Notes under the pieces: generated by a model | Told to the model about the DNA's origin: nothing | The model's database searches: none | The model's input: only the letters and a program-made list of their open reading frames with translations | Assembly: GCA_013141175.1 (NCBI GenBank) | Contig: JABFRN010000001.1 | Location: 2,123,444-2,187,443, forward strand | Source: Lysobacter sp. | GTDB lineage: Bacteria > Pseudomonadota > Gammaproteobacteria > Xanthomonadales > Xanthomonadaceae | Direction: 5' to 3' | DNA length: 64,000 bases | Part shown: piece after piece, positions 44,948 through 54,100 of the stretch | How the letters are laid out: the number at the start of each line of letters is the position of its first letter | Numbering within the stretch: position 1 is the first letter of the stretch | Program-made: the position numbers and the translations under genes

Positions 44948-45952
44948 TCAACTCGCTGCCAGCGTCCGCTTCGCTGCCGCGACGATCTTCTCGACGCTGG
45001 GCAGATACTTCATTTCCAGGCGGAACAGCGGGATGTGGGTGTCGTAGCCGGTGACGCGTTCGACGGGAGCGACGAGGTCGTACATCGACTGTTCGGCGAG
45101 GCGCGCGGCGATCTCGGCGCCGAAGCCGGCGGTTTTCGGGGCTTCGTGCACGATCACGCAGCGGCCGGTCTTGCAAACGGACTCGGCGATGGTCGGGAAA
45201 TCCAGCGGTTTGAGCGTGGCCACGTCGATGACCTCGGCGCTGATGCCGTCCTTCGCCAGCGCATCGGCGGCTTCCAGGCATTCCTTCACCTGCGCGCCCC
45301 ACGTGACCAGGGTGACATCGCTGCCGTCGCGCAGCACGTAGCACACGTCCAGCGGCAGCGCTTCGCCGTCGTCGGGCACCCGTTCCTTGTACTGGCGATA
45401 GATGCGTTTCGGCTCCATGTAGATCACCGGGTCCTCGTCGCGGATCGCGGCGAGCAACAGGCCGTAGGCGCGCTGCGGCGACGACGGCATCACCACGCGC
45501 AGTCCCGGCACGTTGGTGAACATCGCTTCGTTGGCTTCGCTGTGATGCTCCGGCGCGCGGATGCCGCCGCCCCACGGCACGCGCAGCACCATCGGGCAGG
45601 TGAGGCGACCGCGAGTGCGATAGCGCAGGCGCACGGCATGCGACACGATGTGATCGATCATCGGGTACACGAAACCGTCGAACTGCGCTTCGGCCACCGG
45701 ACGCATGCCTTGCGCGGCCATGCCGACGGTGAGGCCGGCGATCGTGGTTTCGTCCAGCGGCGTGTCGATCACGCGCTCCGGTCCGAAGATCTTCTGCAGG
45801 CCGGCGGTGGCGCGGAACACGCCACCGTTCACGCCGACGTCTTCGCCGAGCACCAGCACGCGCTCGTCGGCGCGCATTTCGTAGGCGAGCGCCTGGGTGA
45901 TCGCTTCGATGAGCGTGATGGGAGCCGGGGTGATGGAAGCTGCATCAGCCAT
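44948..45952 (-). CDS. bkdA2: Branched-chain alpha-keto acid dehydrogenase E1 beta subunit
   Basis: 334 residues: LIEAITQALAYEMRADERVL, VLGEDVGVNGGVFRATAGLQ, RVIDTPLDETTIAGLTVGMA, AQFDGFVYPMIDHIVSHAVR, and a C-terminal transketolase domain VIDVATLKPLDFPTIAESV. The beta subunit forms the ThDP site together with the alpha subunit and oxidatively decarboxylates keto acids of Leu, Ile and Val. Its start overlaps the E1-alpha stop by eight bases, showing tight coupling. The 2-oxoacid specificity is taken from overall similarity to Bkd enzymes; acetoin or pyruvate forms are the alternative. Confidence 0.92.
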   Translation of the reverse strand: MADAASITPAPITLIEAITQALAYEMRADERVLVLGEDVGVNGGVFRATAGLQKIFGPERVIDTPLDETTIAGLTVGMAAQGMRPVAEAQFDGFVYPMIDHIVSHAVRLRYRTRGRLTCPMVLRVPWGGGIRAPEHHSEANEAMFTNVPGLRVVMPSSPQRAYGLLLAAIRDEDPVIYMEPKRIYRQYKERVPDDGEALPLDVCYVLRDGSDVTLVTWGAQVKECLEAADALAKDGISAEVIDVATLKPLDFPTIAESVCKTGRCVIVHEAPKTAGFGAEIAARLAEQSMYDLVAPVERVTGYDTHIPLFRLEMKYLPSVEKIVAAAKRTLAAS

Positions 45953-47024
45953 GCTTGCGGCCCTCCGCAGCGATGGCTTCGGCGCGCTGCAATTGCAGGT
46001 CCGGCGGCAGTTCGGCGTAGAGGAAATCGAACATCGCGCTGACCGGCTGCACCGGGGTTTCCAGATACGCGTTGATCTCGATGTCGATCATCCTCGCGCA
46101 TTCGTCGGCCCAGGCGCTTTCCTTCGCCTCGTCCCACAGGCCGGCGCCGGCCAGGTAGGTGCGCAGCCGCGAGATCGGTTCGCGCGACCATGCGGCTTTG
46201 ACTTCGTCTTCGTTGCGGTAGCGGCGCGCATCGTCGGCGGTGGTGTGGTCGTGCAGGCGGTAGGTCATGAACTCGATGACGCTGCCGCCACCGCCGCTGC
46301 GCGCGCGGTCGAGCGCGCGGCGCATGCCTTCCATCACCGCGATGATGTCGTTGCCGTCCACCTGCAGGCAGTGCAGGCCGCCGGCGATGCCCTTCTGCGC
46401 CAGCGTCGGTGCGCCGGTCTGCGCCGCGCGCGGTACCGAGATCGCCCAGCCGTTGTTGATGATGCACTGGACGAAGGGCAGGGCGTAGGCGCCTGCGGCA
46501 TTGATCGCGGCGTAGGTGTCGGTCTTGGAGCTGCCGCCATCGCCGCAGGTGGCCACCGCGACGCGCGGCTCCTTGCGCAGTTTGAACGCGAGCGCGGCGC
46601 CGGCCGCGTGCAGGCATTGGGTGGAGATCGGCACGCACCAGGAAAAGTCGTGCCTCGGCACGGCGAAATCGTTGCCGCGCTCGTCGCCGCCCCAGTACAG
46701 CAGCACTTCGCGCGGGCGCACGCCGCGCATGAACTGTGCGCCGTACTCGCGATAGCTCGGCGCGAACACGTCCTCGGGACGCATCGAGGCGCCGATGCCG
46801 ATATGGGTGGCCTCGTGGCCGAGGCATGCGGCGTAGGTGCCGAGCTTGCCGGTGCGCTGCAGGGCGATGGCCTTGCTGTCGAAGCTGCGCACCATCAGCA
46901 TCTGCTTGAACAGCGGCAGCAGCGTTGCGGGATCGGCGAATGCGGCGGGCGGTTCCGCGACGAGCGTGCCGTCCTGGCCGAGGTACTGCAGGTATTCGAT
47001 TTCGAATCGTGCTGCGACGGTCAT
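45945..47024 (-). CDS. bkdA1: Branched-chain alpha-keto acid dehydrogenase E1 alpha subunit
   Basis: 359 residues from ATG 47024. E1-alpha landmarks: FKQMLMVRSFDSKAIALQRT, GHEATHIGIGASMRPEDVFA, SYREYGAQFMRG, the ThDP motif CGDGGSSKTDTYAAINAAGA running to INNGWAIS, and the phosphorylation-loop-like MTYRLHDHTTADDARRYR. The N-terminus LGQDGTLVAEP is typical of Bkd and not of pyruvate E1. First gene of the operon bkdA1-bkdA2-cupin-SH3-DUF1801-bkdB; no E3 gene is present here. Confidence 0.92.
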   Translation of the reverse strand: MTVAARFEIEYLQYLGQDGTLVAEPPAAFADPATLLPLFKQMLMVRSFDSKAIALQRTGKLGTYAACLGHEATHIGIGASMRPEDVFAPSYREYGAQFMRGVRPREVLLYWGGDERGNDFAVPRHDFSWCVPISTQCLHAAGAALAFKLRKEPRVAVATCGDGGSSKTDTYAAINAAGAYALPFVQCIINNGWAISVPRAAQTGAPTLAQKGIAGGLHCLQVDGNDIIAVMEGMRRALDRARSGGGGSVIEFMTYRLHDHTTADDARRYRNEDEVKAAWSREPISRLRTYLAGAGLWDEAKESAWADECARMIDIEINAYLETPVQPVSAMFDFLYAELPPDLQLQRAEAIAAEGRKHG

Positions 47025-47145
47025 CGTGTTGTCGTCTGTTGCGTCGGTGCACGAATCATACCCGCTGCACCTGAAGCGTCCGTTGCGCACCGCGTCATGA
47101 CACCGGCCGTGCGACGGCGTATGGCGTCCTTGGCGTCCGGGCACG

Positions 47146-47170
47146 AAAAAGCGCGGCCGGAGCCGCGCTT
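47146..47170 (-). terminator. Rho-independent terminator of the first nuclease gene
   Basis: AAGCGCGGC and GCCGCGCTT form a 9-bp stem; read on the minus strand it is followed by a T-run. A matching hairpin ends the second nuclease gene. Confidence 0.85.
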
Positions 47171-47236
47171 CTGGTCTTACGTTGATCGCGCGGCAGGAAG
47201 CCGCCGACGGCCGGGGTGCGGCCGTCGGCGTATCGC

Positions 47237-50200
47237 TTACGGTGCGACGATGTTCACCGAGTAGACCGAGGTGTTGTTGCCCGGCAGCTGGTCGGTGGTG
47301 GTGGTCGAACTCACGCTGCTGGTCATGCTCATGCTGCTCTGGACGAGATGCGACGGCGCGACACCGGAGAACGTGAAGGTGTGGCGGCCGTTCACCGCGA
47401 AGCTGCCGGTGAGCGTGCAGACGATCGAGAAACCGCCCGCCGTGGTGTTGCGCGGGCAGGTCCAGCCGGCGGGTGCGATCACGCTGGCGTTGGCCAGCGG
47501 GATGGTGCCGGTGAAGGTCACGACCGCCTGCGGCACCGCGTTCGGGCCGGTGTTGCGCACCGGCACCGAGAACAGCGCCGTGCGACCGCTGCGGATGAAG
47601 CCGGACGGGCCGCCGACCATGCGCAGCGAGAGGTCCGCGTTGGGCAGGACGACGACGACCGCAGCCACCGCGACCTGGGCCGAGGCCGAGTTGTCGGCAT
47701 TGGCGGGGTCGTTGGTCTGCGAAGTCACCGCAGCGGCCAGACTCAGCGTGCTGGCGACCGGCAGCGACGGTGCGGTCACGGCGGCACTGAACGTGGCCGA
47801 GCCGCCGTTGGCGAGCGATGCCGCAGTGCAGGTCACGGTGGTGGTGCCGCCTGCCTGTACCGGTGCGGCACAGGTCCAGCCTGCGGGCGCGGTGACGGTG
47901 ACCGGTACCAGCGCATCGAACACCAGCGCGACGCTGGGGAACGCAGCCTCGTCCGTGCCGGCATTGTTCACGCTGGCGGTGAAGGTGGCGATGCCGCCAG
48001 CGGCGACGTTGGCCGGGCTGGCGCCAGCGGTGATCGACAGATTCGCGCTGGTGAAGCCGGGCACCGTGATACGCACGCGCACCGGGTCGTGATCGGACAC
48101 GCGCAGGGCGGTACCGGCGATACCGAAATGATGCTCGCCGAACTCGGAGTTGATCCGGGCATGGTCGACTTCGATATCGGCCGCGTCGAGGAAGGCCGCT
48201 TCGTTCACCACGACATGGTCGAGGGTCTGCAGGTTGCCGTCGAACACGTACGAGTAGCGTTCGTCCTTGTCCGGCGTCAGCAGATTGCCGTTGATCAGCG
48301 GGATGGTGATCGGGCTGGCGGAATAGGTCAGGACCTGCGGTTCCGGCGTGGGGTTGCCGCCGATGATGCCCATCACATCGACATAGCCGTCGTTGTACTC
48401 GAAGGCATTGAAGTCGCCGAGCAGCACGATGTGTTCGTTCGCGTCGGCGGTCTGGCGCGCTTCCACGAGGTCCGCCAGGAATACCGCCTGCTGCGCGCGC
48501 TTGGCGCTGACGCGCGCGTTTTCGGTCGGCCAACCGTTGCTGCCCGGGGTCGCATCGCCGACGCCGTTGAGCGAACGCAGGTGGTTGATGAACGCGGTGA
48601 CCGGGTAGGTCCCGCCGTTCTGGTGGTGCACGATGGCGCGCAGCATCAGCGGCGGACGGTCGTTGAGCAGGCTGGTGCTGCCGTCCGGGTTCGACAACAG
48701 CGTGTCCTTGCCGAACTGGGTGACTTCGAGCACTTCGACCCGCGCGACGCTGCCGACGCTGCGGTTGCTGACCAGGAAGCCGACGTTGATGCCGCCGACG
48801 TCGTTGCCCTGCACGAGATACGGCACGTAGCCCGGCGCGGTCGCGCAGGTGGCGTTGATGCGGTCGGCCAGCAGGCCGAGCACGCGCAGGTTCTCGACTT
48901 CGACCACGCCGAGGATGTCCGGCGTCTTCAGGTAATCGCAGATCGCCAGCGAGGTCTTGGTCAGGCGCTTGTCGAGTGCGGCTGCCGTGAGCGTCGGCGC
49001 GCCGTTGCTGTTGTTCACTTCGTCGAAGAAGCGCAGCAGGTTGAAGGCGCCGATGGTCACGTCCGCATTGCCGGCCGTGGACACGGCGGCCGGGATCTTG
49101 CCGCCGCTGACGACGAGGCCGCCGGTCGGATCGGGCAGGACCGCCCACGCGCCGCTGAAATAATCCATCACGCCGACCATCGAGTCGATCTGCGTTTCGG
49201 CGTCGATCGCGACAGCGGTTGCGCCGATCTGGCCACGGCTGCGGACCATGATGCGTTCGGCGTTGTGATCGAAGCGCGGCGGATCCTTGCCTGCGGGAAT
49301 CGGGAACAGGTCGAGGATGTCGATGCCTTCCTCGCGGAACGGACGCGCCACGCCCGACAGCACGATATGGAAGACGCCGGTGGTGGTGGCGGTCGCGCTG
49401 GACTCGGTGATGTTGCCTTCCGCACCGGTGGTCGCCAGCGCATTGGTCGCGCTCACGCGCATGCCTTCGAACTTCTCGGCGGTGCCCGGCGTCGACGTGT
49501 CGTCGAAGTCGGCGCTGGTCAGCGCGATCGGTGCAGGCAGCGTATTGCCCGAGGACAGCACCTGGATCGCGGTGACGAAACCGAGTTCGGTGATCGACAG
49601 CTGGTTGAGGTTGGTGCTGGGCGTGAACTCGGTGACCGTACCGGTGACGCGGACGCGGTTGCCCACGGCGGCGGTGGCCGGCGGCGCGGTGGAGGTGAAG
49701 ATGAAGATGCCTTCCGAGGTGTTCGGGTCGGCGTCGATTTCGGCGTCGCTGGTCTGCAGGAAGAAGCCGTTGTTGAACTTCTGCGCGGTGACGATGCCTT
49801 CGGTGGTGACGATGGCGCCATTCACCGGCGAGGTCAGGCCGCTGCCCTGGATCTGCGCGATCGAGACGACGGTGACATCGTCGTTCTGGATCGTGCCGAG
49901 GCCTTCGTTGTCGGCGATCGTCGCGCCGGTGGCGGCGGTGACGCGCACGAAGAAGGTTTCGTTCGCCTCGCTGACGGTGTCGCCGGTGACGAGGATGTCG
50001 ACGGTGGTCGAGGTCGCGCCTTCGGCGATGGTGACCGTACCGCTGTTGGCGGTGTAGTCGCTGCCTGCGATCGCGGTACCGTCTGCAGTGGTGTAGTTGA
50101 TGGAGACGCCGCCGACGCCGGCCGGCGCGCTCAGACCGAAGCCGAAGCTCATCGTCGTAGTGCCGGCGTCGCCCTCGAAGATGCTGACATCGCTGACCGC

Positions 50201-50821
50201 AAGCAGCGGCGTCGACGAGCCACCGCACACGTTCAGCGCGGTCGCGCTGTTGCGCGGCGCGGCTGCGCCGGTGGCGAAGTCGGCGCCGTTGTTGTTGCTG
50301 TCCGTGCAGCCGTTGCCGGCGCGCAGCACCGCGAGGGTGTTGCTCGGCGCCGGGGTCGGCGCGGTTTCGGAACAGTTGGCGGTGCCGAAACCGACGAAAT
50401 CGACGACCGTGCCGCCGAGCGGGCAGGCACCGGTCAGCGAGGTCTGGCTGTTGACCAGGGCGACCTTGCCGGCGGTGCCGCTCATCGCAATGGTGCCGGT
50501 GGCGTCAGGCGTGGGCAGCGGCAGCGCGGTGGTGCTGGCGCCGTCGGCCTGCTTCACCAGATAGTAGGCGCCGGCCGGGATCGAACCGCTGAGGTTGGTC
50601 CGCGCCCAGGTCGTGCCGGTGGACGACGCGTACTGCACCGACCAGGTCGACAGATCGACGGCGGTCGCGCCGTTGTTGTGCAGTTCGATGAAGTCGCTGC
50701 GATAGGTGGCGCCGGTGTTGCCGCCGCCACCGTGGAGCTGGCTGACGACGACCTGGGCGTGAGACGCCCCGGCATACAGAATAAGACCGGCCGCCAATAC
50801 GCGACCCATGAGACGAAGCAT
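47237..50821 (-). CDS. Secreted ExeM/NucH-type multidomain endonuclease
   Basis: ATG 50821 has GGGGA upstream and opens a signal peptide (MLRLMGRVLAAGLILYAGAS). The 1194-residue product has a lamin-tail domain (about 24-150, YRSDFIELHNNG), a Calx-beta domain (about 200-310), an OB-fold (about 310-440), then the endonuclease/exonuclease/phosphatase domain: VVEVENLRVL, LLGDFNAFEYNDGYVD (Asp803), and VSDHDPVRVRI (Asp910, His911, Asp912). Two DUF11/CARDB-like beta domains end the chain. The ExeM/NucH family degrades extracellular DNA, as in biofilms. Its catalytic residues are intact. Confidence 0.92.
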   Translation of the reverse strand: MLRLMGRVLAAGLILYAGASHAQVVVSQLHGGGGNTGATYRSDFIELHNNGATAVDLSTWSVQYASSTGTTWARTNLSGSIPAGAYYLVKQADGASTTALPLPTPDATGTIAMSGTAGKVALVNSQTSLTGACPLGGTVVDFVGFGTANCSETAPTPAPSNTLAVLRAGNGCTDSNNNGADFATGAAAPRNSATALNVCGGSSTPLLAVSDVSIFEGDAGTTTMSFGFGLSAPAGVGGVSINYTTADGTAIAGSDYTANSGTVTIAEGATSTTVDILVTGDTVSEANETFFVRVTAATGATIADNEGLGTIQNDDVTVVSIAQIQGSGLTSPVNGAIVTTEGIVTAQKFNNGFFLQTSDAEIDADPNTSEGIFIFTSTAPPATAAVGNRVRVTGTVTEFTPSTNLNQLSITELGFVTAIQVLSSGNTLPAPIALTSADFDDTSTPGTAEKFEGMRVSATNALATTGAEGNITESSATATTTGVFHIVLSGVARPFREEGIDILDLFPIPAGKDPPRFDHNAERIMVRSRGQIGATAVAIDAETQIDSMVGVMDYFSGAWAVLPDPTGGLVVSGGKIPAAVSTAGNADVTIGAFNLLRFFDEVNNSNGAPTLTAAALDKRLTKTSLAICDYLKTPDILGVVEVENLRVLGLLADRINATCATAPGYVPYLVQGNDVGGINVGFLVSNRSVGSVARVEVLEVTQFGKDTLLSNPDGSTSLLNDRPPLMLRAIVHHQNGGTYPVTAFINHLRSLNGVGDATPGSNGWPTENARVSAKRAQQAVFLADLVEARQTADANEHIVLLGDFNAFEYNDGYVDVMGIIGGNPTPEPQVLTYSASPITIPLINGNLLTPDKDERYSYVFDGNLQTLDHVVVNEAAFLDAADIEVDHARINSEFGEHHFGIAGTALRVSDHDPVRVRITVPGFTSANLSITAGASPANVAAGGIATFTASVNNAGTDEAAFPSVALVFDALVPVTVTAPAGWTCAAPVQAGGTTTVTCTAASLANGGSATFSAAVTAPSLPVASTLSLAAAVTSQTNDPANADNSASAQVAVAAVVVVLPNADLSLRMVGGPSGFIRSGRTALFSVPVRNTGPNAVPQAVVTFTGTIPLANASVIAPAGWTCPRNTTAGGFSIVCTLTGSFAVNGRHTFTFSGVAPSHLVQSSMSMTSSVSSTTTTDQLPGNNTSVYSVNIVAP

Positions 50822-51044
50822 GGTGATCCCCCGATCCGGATGTGATGCCGCAGCAGAGCGTGCGGACTGCGAAGTGTGACGGAAATCCTCCCTGATGTGG
50901 GTTTCAATCCGATGACCGGCCGCTCGTCGGAAAGAGCGCGGCCCGTTCATCAAATCAACAAGTTGGAGCCTGCACTTGATATGACATGGTAGATGGCGGG
51001 TCTAAACCACCATCCTGTCGCACGGAATCAAAAGCCGTGCGAAC

Positions 51045-51070
51045 AAAAAAAGCGCGGCCAAGGCCGCGCT
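51045..51070 (-). terminator. Rho-independent terminator of the second nuclease-like gene
   Basis: AGCGCGGCC and GGCCGCGCT form a 9-bp stem around AA; on the minus strand seven T follow. It ends the gene at 51118. Confidence 0.9.
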
Positions 51071-51117
51071 CTTGAAGAGAATGGGGATGGCTGCAGACCG
51101 TTCATATCGACACAGGA

Positions 51118-54100
51118 TCAGTCCTCCGGGCCCTCATCGTCGTCACCCGGGGGGCCATTGATGTTTTGGCGCCGCCTCGATGTGTTGTTGTCCCTGTTCG
51201 AATCCTTGACGTAGGCGCTGTCGATCGTCGCTTTGAGATTCAGCTTGTTCCTGTCGCGAGGCGGCGCAACGACCTGCAGAAAGAACACGCTCGGCGATTG
51301 CCCGCGCGGCGCCAATTCGGCTCCGTAGATACAGTTGATCTTGAAATCCGTCGTGCTGTAGTCCCCTTCGCAGCTCCAGTTGCCGGAGTCGCCGAACGTC
51401 ACGTTTTCGAATGGGGCATCAACTGCGATCGACACGGTCGGAGTCCATGCGGCATCGCGGCCCCGGTTGTCGAGCGTGAGCACGAACTCCGCGACGTCGC
51501 CCGGACGGTAGGGACCTGTCGGACCGCCCGACCATTTCGCCGACAGATCCGCGTCCGCAAGCTTCACCGCGACCGAACGCGCGCTGCTGTCGTTGCCCGG
51601 ATTGTCGTCGGTGCCGATGCTGCTGATCGTCGCGGCCACGTTCAATCCATCGGCATCGGGCAGTGGCGTTCTGATCTGCAGATTGAACACCGCATTCGCG
51701 CCGACAGCGATTTCTTCGACAGGGTTGATGCATTCGACGACGAAACGCGAGAGATCGCTATCGTCCCGCTGGCACGCCCAATCGGCCGGCGCTTCGATCG
51801 TGACGTCGTTGGCCGGGGCGTCCGCGGTGATGATCAGCGAAGAACGTTGCGCCGGGTCGGGGCCGGCGTTGCTCACGGTCAGCGTGAATTCGCCGATCAA
51901 TCCGCTGCGTAGAGGCGCCTTCGGCGTTTTCGTCCATTGCACGGACAGGTCGGAATTCGCCAGCCTCACCGGCAACGACAACAGTGCCTCGTTGTTGGCG
52001 GGGTTGGTGTCGGAGCCTGGCCCGGTGACGGTCGCGGACAGATTCATCCCATCCGCATCGGCTGCCGGTACTGTCCCGGATACCGAGAAGGTCTTGATCG
52101 CGCCGGCCGGGAAGTGGCCGACCGTCGGAATGAAGCTCTCCAACTGACACACGGTACGGAAAGTCGGCGAAGTGAAATCGGGCTGGCAGAACCAACCCTC
52201 GGGTTGACCGGCAGGATTCGCGATCAAGGTTCCGGACGGGGCATCGGCGGTGAATACGATCTTGGGCGCCCAGGACGGATCGGGACCGGGATTGCGCACG
52301 GTGAGGATGAATTCGCTCTGGGCGCCGGCGGCCAACGGTGCCGACGGCACGCCCGTCCATTGCGCCGACAGATCGGTGTCGGCCGCTACCGCCAATGCAC
52401 CTGTCGAGGCGTTGTTGTCGGCAATGACGGGGTCGGTGATTTGCGAGCGTACGGCGGTCACGAACTGCACAGTCTGTCCCGTTGTTTCAGGGGTCAGTTC
52501 GAAGGTCATTGTGAAGGTCGCGCTTGCGCCGGAAGCCAGCGTCGAGGCCGTGCAGACCGCAGTGGTGTCGAAACCACCGCTGGAGATCGGCGAAGGGCCG
52601 CAGCTCCAACCCGAGGGAGCGGCGATGTCGTAATTCACGCTCGTCGTTCTTGGGCCAAAGACCAGGAGCGACACCGCCGGGAACTGGGCGTCGCTCGGCC
52701 CGTCGTTGTTCGCGGTCACAGTGAAGCCGAGCGGTTGGCCGACGCGCGGCGTCACCGGATTCACGTTCGTGATCGCGACGCGCAGGTCAGCGCTGCGGAA
52801 GCCCGGCACCGAAATCGCGATGCGCACGGGATCGCGGTTCGATGCTCGAATTGCAGTATTGGGTTCGCCAAGACGATGCGTACCGAAATCGGTATTGATG
52901 CGCGCGTGTTCGACACGAATATCTTCCGCACCCATCACGACCGCCGAATTCAACAGGATGTGATCGAACGCCAGGGCATTGCCATCGGCGATTTGATCAT
53001 AGCGTTCGGTCGGATCGATGATGAATTCAGCGCCGTCGATCAGCGGAAATGAAAGTGGGCTGCTGGCGTACGTGATGACCTGATCTTGCGCAGCAGCATT
53101 CCCGCGGAGGACACCCATTACGTCGGCGTAACCATCGTTGAATCCATAGGCATTGAAGTTTCCGAGCAGAATGATGCGCTCATTCGGAAGTGCAACCTGA
53201 CGCGATTGAACGACGTTCGCAAGATACGCCGCCTGCGACAGGCGCAAGGCGCGAACACGCTCACCGACGGTTGTCCAACCGTTGCTGCCGACCGACCTGC
53301 TGCCGACATCGGCGATCGACTGGAGATCGTTGACGATGACCGTGAGTGGATACGATGCGCCAGTGCTTTGAACGGCGGTGGCCTGCATCATGAGCGGCGG
53401 TCGGGCGAACAGCGGAACGGTGGTCCCGTCCGGGTTGGTGAAAACTTCGTTCTTGCCGAGTTGGCTGAGCGTGGAAGGAACGATCCGCTCCTGTCCACCC
53501 ATGACGCGGCGACTGAACAGGAAGCCGACATTGGTCCCGCTGGCATCGTTGCCCGGAAGCAAGGCGGCGGCATACCCTGGTCCAGCAGCGCATGTTGCAT
53601 TGACGCGTTCCGCCAACAGGTTGAGTGCACGCAGGTTTTCAGCTTCGACGATGCCGACGATATCCGGCGTCTTGAGGTAATCGCAGAGGGCCAGCGAGGT
53701 TTTGGTCAGGCGTTTATCGAAGGCTTCCGCCGTCAGCGTGGGAGCGCCGTTGTTGTCGTTCACTTCGTCGAAGAAACGGAACAGATTGAAACTGCCGATG
53801 GTGACATCTTCGGCGCGCGGGTTGCCGACGGCTTGAGCCGTGATTGAACCGGTTACCGTTCCCGAGCCGATATCCGGGAGCAACGCCCAACTGCCCAAAT
53901 AGTAATCGAGCACACCAGTCATGTTGTCGACCGTCGCACCGGTATTGACGGCAAGAGCAGGCGCTCCGAGTTGACCATTGCTACGGACGGTCAAGCGCTC
54001 GTTGTTGTGATCGAAACGCGGAGGAGCCTTGCCGGCCGGCACGGGGAATGTGTCATACACGTCAATGCCGGGTTCGCGAAATGTACGAGGAACGCCGGGC

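Noticed and set aside
45945-50228. A 1427-codon frame joining the nuclease region to E1-alpha
   Set aside because: The first part is an out-of-frame reading of the nuclease gene; E1-alpha has a family-typical start at 47024, and a terminator lies between them.
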